Positions 1 to 5,320 of a stretch of 5,563 bases of DNA are shown in pieces. Position numbers and translations under genes: made by a program. The stretch is from M55B118 sp964501715 (GTDB taxonomy: Bacteria > Bacillota_I > Bacilli_A > Izemoplasmatales > Izemoplasmataceae): the NCBI GenBank assembly GCA_964501715.1, contig CAZCTR010000040.1:1-5563 (forward strand), given 5' to 3'. The notes beneath the pieces were generated by a model. That model was given only the letters and a program-made list of their open reading frames with translations. It had not been told where the DNA came from and did no database searches. Position 1 is the stretch's first letter. The number at the start of each line of letters is the position of its first letter.

Positions 1-160
1 GAATGGAGAGCACTTTCCAGAAGCGGTTCCTCGGATGCATGTAGTAAAAATCATCCTCCCTCGATTTCACCGAAGGGAAGCTTCCGAGTATGAGGATCTC
101 ACTGTCCGGGTAAATGACGGGTGGAAACCCGTGACCGGGGATATGTTTTCTTTCAGCCAT
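1..160 (-). CDS. DNA-deoxyinosine (hypoxanthine) glycosylase, uracil-DNA glycosylase family 6, N-terminal part
   Basis: Only the first 53 codons are inside the window; the gene runs off the left edge. The reading begins MAERKHIPGHGFPPVIYP, then shows the family signature ILGSFPS (residues 24-30) and, after a short linker, FYYMHPRNRFWKVLS (38-52). A GSFPS loop followed by YY-x-HP-x-N-x-FW is, from memory, typical of the small (about 160-180 residue) hypoxanthine-DNA glycosylases of the UDG superfamily, which remove deaminated adenine from DNA to start base-excision repair in the cytoplasm. The Asn of HPRN (residue 45) lies in the conserved active-site block. The ATG at 158-160 is preceded by AGGAG with 8 nt spacing, which fixes the start. 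It has its own promoter and no neighbour in the same transcript. The family call is fairly sure; base specificity is inferred from the family, and the catalytic C-terminal half cannot be checked. Confidence 0.85.
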   Translation of the reverse strand, partial: MAERKHIPGHGFPPVIYPDSEILILGSFPSVKSREDDFYYMHPRNRFWKVLSI

Positions 161-189
161 ACCTATCGCTCCTCGCTTCATTCATTCAA

Positions 190-198
190 ATTATAACA
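190..198 (-). promoter_or_regulatory. Extended -10 promoter of the DNA glycosylase gene
   Basis: On the minus strand this reads TGTTATAAT, a perfect TATAAT with the TG of an extended -10, about 30 nt before the ATG at 160. No good TTGACA-like box is found 16-18 nt upstream, which fits an extended -10 promoter that depends little on -35 contacts. Confidence 0.6.
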
Positions 199-223
199 TA
201 CCTTCCCAATAGTTAACGTTATC

Positions 224-256
224 AAAAAGACACCTTCATCGCTAAGGTGTCTTTTT
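224..256 (-). terminator. Rho-independent terminator of the aldo/keto reductase gene
   Basis: A perfect 13-bp inverted repeat, AAAAAGACACCTT (224-236) and AAGGTGTCTTTTT (244-256), encloses a 7-nt loop. It starts 18 nt after the reductase stop codon on the minus strand and ends in a run of Ts there. Because the repeat begins with A5 and ends with T5 it can work in both directions, but only the minus-strand gene feeds it. It also separates the reductase from the glycosylase promoter. Confidence 0.85.
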
Positions 257-274
257 GGTTCAGATAAGGATTTA

Positions 275-1258
275 TCACCATTGATGGTGAACGGGGTCCT
301 TGATGTACTTGTCATAGATTGTCTTCACGGCTTCCATATCTGTCGAAGTGAGCGGGGGCATGTCGCTCACAACAGCATTCCTTTCGATGTGTTCGGGTCT
401 GGAAGCACCCGGGATGACTGTCGAGACTGCGTCGAACATGAGTATCCACTTGAGAGCGTAAGGCGCGATGTTGTCGGATTCGAAATGGTTTTTGAGTGAG
501 TTTGCGGCCTTGAGCCCTGTCATGTAATCGACGCCCGAGAAGGTCTCTCCTTTGTCGAAAGCAGCGCCTTCACGGTTGAAATGACGGTGGTCGTCTTCCT
601 TGAAGGTCGATTCTTCCGTGAGCTTCCCGGTGAGCAGACCACTCGCGAGCGGCACGCGGACAATCACGCCGACATTTTTCCTTTCGGCCTGCTTGAAGAA
701 AAGCTCGTTCGGGCGGTGGCGGAACATGTTGAAGATGATCTCGACGGCGTCCACTCCATCGTATTCCATTGCCTTCAGGCCTTCTTCTATCCTCTCGACA
801 CTCACTCCGTAGTGCAGTATCTTCTTTTCTTCTTTCAAGGTGTCAAGGACCTTGAAGACGTCGGGGTTATAGTAGACATCCGTGGGGGGGCAGTGCAGGA
901 GCACCATGTCAAGGGTGTCCACGTTCATAATTTGTCGTGCCTCGTCGACGAAGCGGCGGAGAGTCTCCTCGTTGTAACCATCGGCGACATGCGGGTCGAT
1001 CCTGCGACCGATCTTCGTGATGACGAAAGGAGTGCTGTCTTCCTCGTTGATGTATTCACCGATGATGCGTTCGCTCATGTTGCCCTGGTAGACATCGGCC
1101 GTGTCGAAACAGTTGATGCCGTGCTGTCTTGCGGTGCGAAGGGTCTTTAGCGCCATCTCCCTGTCGAAATCGGCGCCCCATCCGCCGCCGAGCTGCCAGG
1201 TACCGAGCGAAACCTCCGACACCTTGACGCCGGTTTTTCCGAGTTCCCTGTACTTCAT
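275..1258 (-). CDS. Aldo/keto reductase (NADPH-dependent oxidoreductase)
   Basis: This 327-residue cytoplasmic protein is full length for the aldo/keto reductase superfamily (TIM barrel, usually 310-340 residues). It opens with the usual MKYRELGKTGVKVSEVSLGT strand and hairpin. The catalytic tetrad is complete: Asp52 and Tyr57 in CFDTADVYQG, Lys82 in VITKIG and His122 in DMVLLHCPP. The cofactor side is shown by VPLASGLLTGKL (residues 202-213) and the late VIPGASRPEHIERN block (281-294), typical of NADP(H)-binding members. It should reduce an aldehyde or ketone to an alcohol; the substrate cannot be read from sequence. The ATG at 1256-1258 follows GAGGAG, with the AGGAG core 8 nt away. The end is TGA immediately followed by TAA. 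It is a single-gene unit with an extended -10 promoter at 1293-1301 and a terminator at 224-256. The family call is very secure. Confidence 0.96.
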   Translation of the reverse strand: MKYRELGKTGVKVSEVSLGTWQLGGGWGADFDREMALKTLRTARQHGINCFDTADVYQGNMSERIIGEYINEEDSTPFVITKIGRRIDPHVADGYNEETLRRFVDEARQIMNVDTLDMVLLHCPPTDVYYNPDVFKVLDTLKEEKKILHYGVSVERIEEGLKAMEYDGVDAVEIIFNMFRHRPNELFFKQAERKNVGVIVRVPLASGLLTGKLTEESTFKEDDHRHFNREGAAFDKGETFSGVDYMTGLKAANSLKNHFESDNIAPYALKWILMFDAVSTVIPGASRPEHIERNAVVSDMPPLTSTDMEAVKTIYDKYIKDPVHHQW

Positions 1259-1292
1259 GAAACCATCTCCTCTTCCGTTTGATTACAGACTT

Positions 1293-1301
1293 ATTATAGC
1301 A
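1293..1301 (-). promoter_or_regulatory. Extended -10 promoter of the aldo/keto reductase gene
   Basis: The minus strand reads TGCTATAAT, a consensus -10 with extended TG, about 35 nt before the ATG at 1258. No convincing -35 box is seen 16-18 nt upstream. The ribosome site GAGGAG lies between it and the start codon. Confidence 0.6.
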
Positions 1302-1312
1302 TATAAAAACCG

Positions 1313-1740
1313 TCATTCGGTGGACACACTCAAAATGTCGGATAAGTCCATTCCATTAACAAGACGATTGCCAATGTTCCTATGGATGTCGTGCAGTTCG
1401 CTCAATTACAAATTACTATCGTTTCTGAGGATTTTGCTAAAAAACATGAAGATCCTTGGATGACCTGGCTTTGAAGATATCCATATAAAAACGTCACCAA
1501 TGTGATATCCGCTGTTCTTTACGGGTCTTGACTGTACATAGATGGCTACCATCAATAAAGCATCACGGTACAGTGTGTTTGTCGGTTGCCGACATCAGTT
1601 CTCGTAACCAACTTTGAGATAGGAAGAACACCCATTATCTATAGCATAAAAAGCATTGAAATCATGCTGGATTGATAATCGTAGAACCACCTTCCAACCT
1701 CATTGTACATTGGATTGTGGGCGTATGGAGTCATAGATAG
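1313..1740. other. Gene-free stretch, possible decayed coding sequence
   Basis: No intact gene is visible here. On the minus strand one frame has only three internal stops between about 1740 and its end at 1313-1315 (TGA 1700-1702, TGA 1595-1597, TAA 1406-1408), leaving open runs of 34, 62 and 30 codons. The 62-codon run (1409-1594) contains GDVFIWISSKPGHPRIFM and the last (1316-1405) contains SELHDIHRNIGNRL. On the plus strand a competing 42-codon frame (1346-1471) contains MDVVQFAQLQITIVSEDF. They overlap, so at most one can be a true relic. None has a ribosome site in a sensible place, and codon choice does not separate them. A small perfect hairpin (TGTCGG, loop TTG, CCGACA; 1580-1594) and a 7-bp dyad (1531-1537 with 1568-1574) are also present, both short enough to be chance. 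Non-coding spacer is equally possible. Confidence 0.3.
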
Positions 1741-1769
1741 AAAGATGCGGGATTTTTTCCCGCATCTTT
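1741..1769 (-). terminator. Hairpin terminator downstream of the SPFH gene
   Basis: A perfect 12-bp stem, AAAGATGCGGGA (1741-1752) with TCCCGCATCTTT (1758-1769), closes a 5-nt loop of Ts (As on the minus strand). It lies 116 nt past the SPFH stop codon. On the minus strand it is followed by only a short pyrimidine-rich tail (CTATCT), so it is a strong hairpin with a modest T-run. It is nearly symmetric, so it may stop transcription both ways. Confidence 0.7.
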
Positions 1770-1795
1770 AACAAGGCATTCCATGTCTTCCTCGC

Positions 1796-1870
1796 CTACT
1801 TCTTCGAATCTTTTTTCCGGTATCCTTTTTGGATGATTCGCCGGATTCCATATCCGGCTATCAGTCTCAT
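1796..1870 (-). CDS. Possible small basic peptide ORF after the SPFH gene (24 residues)
   Basis: A 24-codon ORF starts 15 nt after the SPFH stop codon. It begins MRLIAGYGIRRIIQKGYR and ends in a lysine-rich tail, giving a short hydrophobic to basic peptide with many Lys/Arg and only one acidic residue. It could be translated by coupling to the SPFH gene, since there is no clear Shine-Dalgarno (only AAAGCGAT upstream). A perfect 7-bp hairpin (1840-1846 with 1852-1858) sits inside it, so the sequence might be conserved for RNA structure instead, or be plain 3' untranslated region. No family is recognised. The chance of so short an ORF occurring at random is high. Confidence 0.2.
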   Translation of the reverse strand: MRLIAGYGIRRIIQKGYRKKDSKK

Positions 1871-1885
1871 ATCGCTTTGATTGGA

Positions 1886-2959
1886 TTATGCTGTTGCAAG
1901 CTCTTCTCCACACATCGAACAATACTTGGCGTCCGCGTTGTTCTCCGATTCACAGATCGAGCAAAAGTTCTCAACTTTTTGAGATTGACCGGAAGCTTTT
2001 GGAATATAATCATTATTCTTGTTGTCATTCAATCCTTCTTCTGTTTCATGAGAAATCTCATTGTTCATGGATTCGGAGAAAGCGTCTCCCATGTTCCTGC
2101 TCGACACTTTTGCGAAAGTGTCGTCTTTCAATGTGGTTCTTTGGGCAAGCGCCTCCAGGACATCGAATCTGCGTTCCTCCTGGTAGGTATAATCCTGGTC
2201 TTTGCGGATGCTGGCTTTCGCTTCACCCAACTGTTCCTCTTTGTATCTTAAATCCTTGACCCTTGCTTCATTCATGATGGATTCCTGTTTCATTTCCTGA
2301 AGTTTTCGGTAATCCTCCGGGTCCACGCCCATTGATTCAATATGAAATTTACTTATGGCGATGCCGTATTCCGCCGCATGGGGTTTCAACGCCTCCTGGA
2401 TAGCCTTCGAGATCTTGTCGGTATGTTTGGCCATATCCAGAAACGAAATGGCATCTCTCTGGATAGCAGTCACCATTTTCTCTTTAATGATGCTCATGAG
2501 ACGGCCTCTGAAAAATCTGTTGAAGTCTTCTTTCGTGTATTTGCCCACCGAACCCACAAGTTTCATCATCAAAAGCCTTGCGTCCTCGACCTTGATGGCA
2601 AACTGACCATCTGCGGATACGTTCATGAGAAGGTCCATCTCAGCATCTCTCACCACGACAGGATTCTCTGTCTTCCAACGGACATTGAGGTTGTCCATCT
2701 TGTTGATGAAATATATTTCCGAATGTGTGTAGCTCTCAGCCTTCGGCTTAATTCTAAATAGCTTCTGTAAGAATGTGCGGGGTTTCTGCTTGGTCAGGGT
2801 GTGTTTCCCGGGGGTATAATTCTCAAGTATCTGCCCATTTTGAAACATGATGGCTTCCTGCGAGTTCCTTACAATCAATTTTGTATCTCCGTAAAACGCT
2901 TCATCAGGATACCGAGAGGAAAGCACCTCGCTGTTCGTATCCATTTTGATCACACTCAT
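1886..2959 (-). CDS. SPFH-domain protein with C-terminal zinc ribbon (YdjI-like)
   Basis: The protein has 357 residues and no signal peptide or membrane segment. An SPFH (band 7/prohibitin-like) domain covers roughly residues 25-220, with the SQEAIMF strand near 33-39. A charged, probably coiled-coil helix follows (about 217-250), then an Asn/Ser-rich linker (about 285-330) and a zinc ribbon CSIC-x10-CSMC (Cys333, 336, 347, 350). This order matches the soluble SPFH/'virion core-like' group that includes Bacillus subtilis YdjI, which is known to work with PspA at the membrane in envelope stress. A similar scaffold role is inferred here; no pspA, ydjG or ydjH is in the window. The gene could start at ATG 2966-2968 (360 residues), but there the AAGGAAGGG ribosome site runs right up to the codon. 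ATG 2957-2959 has better spacing and gives the N-terminus MSVIKMD. The domain call is secure; the start is moderate. Confidence 0.9.
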   Translation of the reverse strand: MSVIKMDTNSEVLSSRYPDEAFYGDTKLIVRNSQEAIMFQNGQILENYTPGKHTLTKQKPRTFLQKLFRIKPKAESYTHSEIYFINKMDNLNVRWKTENPVVVRDAEMDLLMNVSADGQFAIKVEDARLLMMKLVGSVGKYTKEDFNRFFRGRLMSIIKEKMVTAIQRDAISFLDMAKHTDKISKAIQEALKPHAAEYGIAISKFHIESMGVDPEDYRKLQEMKQESIMNEARVKDLRYKEEQLGEAKASIRKDQDYTYQEERRFDVLEALAQRTTLKDDTFAKVSSRNMGDAFSESMNNEISHETEEGLNDNKNNDYIPKASGQSQKVENFCSICESENNADAKYCSMCGEELATA

Positions 2960-2981
2960 TAAATCCATCCCTTCCTTAATA

Positions 2982-3011
2982 TATTTAGATGCTTATTTTT
3001 TCAGATTCCAA
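2982..3011 (-). promoter_or_regulatory. Weak candidate promoter of the SPFH gene
   Basis: On the minus strand TTGGAA (3006-3011) lies 18 nt before TAAATA (2982-2987), each matching about four of six consensus bases. It is the only candidate between the upstream terminator (3020-3069) and the start. It is much weaker than the other promoters in this window and lacks the extended TG, so an alternative sigma factor or read-through is possible. Confidence 0.3.
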
Positions 3012-3019
3012 ATAAAAAC

Positions 3020-3069
3020 GTTCTTTGAAAGACGCCTGCTCGCTATTGCGAAGGCGTCTTTCAAAGAAC
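3020..3069 (-). terminator. Very long hairpin terminator after the methyltransferase gene
   Basis: A perfect 18-bp stem, GTTCTTTGAAAGACGCCT (3020-3037) with its complement at 3052-3069, is capped by a further 4-bp stem TCGC-TATT-GCGA (3040-3051) across a 2-nt bulge. On the minus strand it is followed by GTTTTTATTT, so it should terminate the methyltransferase transcript 143 nt after the stop codon. The plus-strand side has no T-run. Confidence 0.85.
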
Positions 3070-3087
3070 AGGGAAGGTTATGCTCAG

Positions 3088-3172
3088 TATAAGCACTTAT
3101 ATGACATCTGTCAAGCTTGCATATTCCAAGGTCGTGTAAAATGATATGGGTAAATAAAAGGAGGATATCATT
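3088..3172 (+). promoter_or_regulatory. Cluster of small dyads with an orphan Shine-Dalgarno
   Basis: Several short perfect dyads sit side by side: TATAAG-CA-CTTATA (3088-3101), TGACA-TC-TGTCA (3102-3113) and CAAGCTTG (3112-3119). Downstream, AATGATAT (3140-3147) can pair with ATATCATT (3165-3172), placing a near-consensus plus-strand ribosome site AAAAGGAGG (3156-3164) in the loop. No ATG, GTG or TTG follows at a useful distance, and the frame beginning at ATT 3170 stops after six codons. It could be the control region of a lost plus-strand gene, an operator, or chance. No known RNA family is recognised. Confidence 0.3.
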
Positions 3173-3212
3173 AAACTCCATTCAAGATGATTGAAAGACC
3201 ATTCTGTCATAA

Positions 3213-4034
3213 TCATACTTTCTTGGTATAGTTGTAAATGTCCCCCTTTTGAGAGCTTTCATGATAGTGTGGTTCAAACCCTCGCTCAATGAGCTTCCTG
3301 TTAGGTTTGCTGCGTTTGATGTCGTCATCGCCATTGCAGATCACCAAGTGACCGCCGGGTTTGCACACACGGGTCATCTCACGGACCTCGGCATCATAAT
3401 CATCCCCCACTACATGCCCGCACATGACCACATCGAATGTGTCATCTTCATGAGGTATGTCCATGACGATTCCGTCCTGGACTTTGACGTTCGTGATGCC
3501 TTCTTTTGCAACACGGTCACGCATGTATTCGCGCAAACGGTCAACGGGTTCGGAGGCATAGACACGTTTTGCGACTTTGCTTGCGGCGAAGGTCAGTCTT
3601 CCCGTCCCCGCTCCGAGATCCAAGACAGTCTTGCCTTTCAAATCGCAGAGGGCGTGCAAATGTTTTTCATCCCACGCGTAAATATAATTGCAGTTTTTCT
3701 GCATGATATCGGGTTCTGTGTAGACAACATCGGTCTCAAGCAACTCCATGAGTTCAATCTCGCGTGCCCGCAGCGCCTCATCACTGATGTCTTTTTCCGC
3801 TATGCTCAAAAGGATATCGACAGGACCGCTTGCCTCAGGGGTTCTTTTCCTGATCACGAACACAAGGTCCGGATGCCTGTCCAAAAGGGTCCCGAGGGTT
3901 CTTGCGTGTTTCCCCAGGGATTCGGGTTCGTGACTCTCGAAGTCTTTGAAAATCATCGCCAGAAGCCAACGATCCATCAAATAGAAATGTCTGATTGAAA
4001 AGTCTTTCCCATCAATCCAATTATAGTCCGCCAT
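3213..4034 (-). CDS. Class I SAM-dependent methyltransferase with an extra N-terminal region
   Basis: The protein has 273 residues and is cytoplasmic. The C-terminal half is a Rossmann-fold methyltransferase: motif I VLDLGAGTGRLT (137-148) binds S-adenosylmethionine, Glu162 in YASEPV ends strand 2 and should hold the ribose, VQDGIVMDIPHEDDTFDVVMC (185-205) holds the next motifs, and VCKPGGHLVIC (223-233) is the usual late strand. This arrangement fits the Methyltransf_11 type, which acts mostly on small molecules. The substrate is not readable. Residues 1-115 are rich in acidic and aromatic residues and I do not recognise them; they may choose the substrate. The ATG at 4032-4034 has GGAGG only 4 nt upstream. 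An upstream mini-ORF (4021-4059) overlaps the start. It is a single-gene unit with a promoter at 4130-4157 and a terminator at 3020-3069. The fold is certain; the function is unknown. Confidence 0.92.
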   Translation of the reverse strand: MADYNWIDGKDFSIRHFYLMDRWLLAMIFKDFESHEPESLGKHARTLGTLLDRHPDLVFVIRKRTPEASGPVDILLSIAEKDISDEALRAREIELMELLETDVVYTEPDIMQKNCNYIYAWDEKHLHALCDLKGKTVLDLGAGTGRLTFAASKVAKRVYASEPVDRLREYMRDRVAKEGITNVKVQDGIVMDIPHEDDTFDVVMCGHVVGDDYDAEVREMTRVCKPGGHLVICNGDDDIKRSKPNRKLIERGFEPHYHESSQKGDIYNYTKKV

Positions 4035-4059
4035 AAATCCTCCACCGTCCTGTGCTCAT
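4021..4059 (-). CDS. Possible 12-codon upstream ORF overlapping the methyltransferase start
   Basis: It reads MSTGRWRIYGGL and stops at TAA (4021-4023), inside codons 4-5 of the methyltransferase. Its ATG has AGGA 5 nt upstream. Such an overlapping leader ORF could tune translation of the methyltransferase by coupling, or could be chance; its own ribosome site is weaker than the GGAGG of the main gene, which lies inside it. Confidence 0.2.
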   Translation of the reverse strand: MSTGRWRIYGGL

Positions 4060-4129
4060 ACTTTTCCTCGAAGTTTCACAAGGGCTGTTTTCTCATGGAT
4101 AACGCCAGATTGAAATGTTTTATAAAAAG

Positions 4130-4157
4130 ATTATACCATGAAACTCACCACAATCAA
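4130..4157 (-). promoter_or_regulatory. Promoter of the methyltransferase gene
   Basis: On the minus strand TTGATT (4152-4157) stands 16 nt before TATAAT (4130-4135), with the extended TGG just before the -10. It would start a leader of roughly 90 nt. The leader holds two mini-ORFs (MRKQPL, and the one at 4021-4059). Confidence 0.65.
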
Positions 4158-4167
4158 GTGTCGCATG

Positions 4168-4196
4168 AAAAAACGGTTCGACTGCACATTGAACCG
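4168..4196 (-). terminator. Weak hairpin plus T6 upstream of the methyltransferase promoter
   Basis: On the minus strand CGGTTC pairs with GAACCG around an 11-nt loop (4174-4196), followed at once by TTTTTT (4168-4173). This has the form of a small intrinsic terminator. No minus-strand gene lies upstream in the window, so it may block antisense transcription coming back from the hydrolase gene, or the dyad may be an operator just upstream of the -35. Confidence 0.3.
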
Positions 4197-4266
4197 CGTG
4201 AATCTTTCAAAGCTGTTGATATGAAAGACGCTTTAAAATCACGATACAGATAAATTCCATGCACTT

Positions 4267-4294
4267 TTGAATAGATCTGCATCAATGCTATAAT
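4267..4294 (+). promoter_or_regulatory. Promoter of the alpha/beta hydrolase gene
   Basis: TTGAAT (4267-4272) is 16 nt before TATAAT (4289-4294), with TGC making an extended -10. The leader to the start codon would be about 50 nt. Confidence 0.65.
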
Positions 4295-4350
4295 ACACAT
4301 AGAAACCATAAGGGATAGAACATATAAACTATGAAAGGAAGGTGCGTTAC

Positions 4351-5238
4351 ATGGGAAGCATTGACACTGTCACACTAAGCAACAAGGAAACCATCGCCTA
4401 CAGAAAGAGGAGCGGTGGGGAACGCGTTTTGATACTAGTGCATGGAAACTACTCCTCTTCCGTTCACATGGATCTTTTCATGGAATACTTGCCCGATGAC
4501 TACACCATCTATGCGCCCGACCTTCGCGGGTTCGGGGACTCGAGTTATCAAAAAGGGATCGACAGCCTTCACGACTTTGCCGGAGACCTCGCGGACTTCA
4601 TGGACAAGACAGGCATCGAGTCCGCCGATTTCATCGGTTGGTCACTCGGAGGCGGCGTGGTCCTTTCATTGGCCGCTCGGCATCCTGAAAAAGTGGAAAA
4701 AAGCATCATCATCGGATCTGTCGGCATCAATGGATATCCGCTTTATCAGTTTGACGAGAATGGCAACATGACCAATAGGCGGATCACGACGAAAGGCGAG
4801 ATCGAGCAAGACCCCCTCATCGCGAAACCGGCCCTCGCCATCTATGAATCCGGGAACAAAGAAGGCATCAAGCAACTCTTCAAGAACACGATCTTCACCA
4901 AGACCATGCCCTCGGATGAACGCTTCGACAAATACGCGACGGCCACCCTCAAACAAAGGAATCTGATCGACGCCGACTACGCCCTCACGACATTCAACAT
5001 GGGGCATGACCATAACGGGGCGACCAAAGGGGACGGTTCGATCGACAACGTCAAGGGGCCCGTACTTGTCATCCAGGGCAAGGAGGACCAGATCGTCTCG
5101 AACGCACAATATGAATCCATCAAGAACGGGCTCAAGGACCGCGGCATCTACAAGGAGTTCCATGATAGCGGCCATGCGCCCATGTTCGATGAACCAGAGA
5201 CATTCTGGAGTGAAGTCATCAGTTTCCTGAACGGTTGA
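4351..5238 (+). CDS. Alpha/beta hydrolase
   Basis: The protein has 295 residues with no signal peptide. It shows the full alpha/beta hydrolase pattern: oxyanion-hole HGN (31-33), the APDLRGFGDSS loop (55-65), the nucleophile elbow GWSLGG with Ser98, the acid Asp246 in IQGKEDQIVS and the catalytic His275 in SGHAPMFDEPETF. Residues from about 127 to 215 form the lid, with no close family signature, so the substrate (ester, lactone or similar) is unknown. A GTG at 4342 would add three residues, but AAAGGAAGG (4334-4342) runs into it; ATG 4351 sits 8 nt downstream of that site and is preferred. It is transcribed alone from its own promoter and ends at a strong terminator. The fold and catalytic residues are certain; the exact reaction is not. 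Lipase, esterase, haloperoxidase-like and C-C hydrolase relatives share these motifs. Confidence 0.95.
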   Translation: MGSIDTVTLSNKETIAYRKRSGGERVLILVHGNYSSSVHMDLFMEYLPDDYTIYAPDLRGFGDSSYQKGIDSLHDFAGDLADFMDKTGIESADFIGWSLGGGVVLSLAARHPEKVEKSIIIGSVGINGYPLYQFDENGNMTNRRITTKGEIEQDPLIAKPALAIYESGNKEGIKQLFKNTIFTKTMPSDERFDKYATATLKQRNLIDADYALTTFNMGHDHNGATKGDGSIDNVKGPVLVIQGKEDQIVSNAQYESIKNGLKDRGIYKEFHDSGHAPMFDEPETFWSEVISFLNG

Positions 5239-5275
5239 ATGTCTGTGACTGATCAATTGACAATACAGCATAAGC

Positions 5276-5320
5276 ACAAGCGCAACCCGTCTTGCAAAAA
5301 AGGGTTGCGCTTGTTTTTTT
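5276..5320 (+). terminator. Rho-independent terminator of the hydrolase gene
   Basis: A perfect 13-bp stem, ACAAGCGCAACCC (5276-5288) with GGGTTGCGCTTGT (5302-5314), has a 13-nt loop and is followed by a T-run (5314-5320). It begins 38 nt after the stop codon. The opposite strand lacks a T-run, so it is directional. Confidence 0.93.

Larger units (their letters stand above)
4035..4350. other. Divergent intergenic region
   Basis: This 316-nt region separates the divergently transcribed methyltransferase (minus) and hydrolase (plus). It holds a promoter for each (4130-4157 and 4267-4294) plus the small hairpin at 4168-4196. A further 7-bp dyad, TCTTTCA (4203-4209) with TGAAAGA (4222-4228), lies between the promoters and could be an operator. 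No gene beyond the mini-ORFs is seen. Confidence 0.6.

Noticed and set aside
275..277. TGA followed by TAA at the end of the reductase, possibly TGA read as Trp
   Set aside because: Trp is TGG throughout the window and TGA also ends the hydrolase, so a tandem stop under the standard code is simpler.
581..1150. 189-codon plus-strand open frame
   Set aside because: It lies wholly antisense to the aldo/keto reductase, whose catalytic tetrad and ribosome site are clear; the reading has no recognisable domain.
1731..1922. 63-codon minus-strand open frame
   Set aside because: It overlaps the end of the SPFH gene out of frame and is read straight through the terminator hairpin.
2993..3181. 62-codon minus-strand open frame
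   Set aside because: It translates the 18-bp terminator stem and has no ribosome site; it is not a plausible protein.
3249..3998. 249-codon plus-strand open frame
   Set aside because: It is antisense to the methyltransferase with its clear motif I; it is a mirror of that gene's codon bias.
3031..4230. Shared TGAAAGACGC in the terminator at 3020-3069 and in the intergenic region near 4222
   Set aside because: A single 10-nt match with different flanks; not enough to call a dispersed repeat.
4666..5277. 203-codon minus-strand open frame
   Set aside because: It is antisense to the hydrolase catalytic region and runs into the hydrolase terminator; no domain is recognisable.
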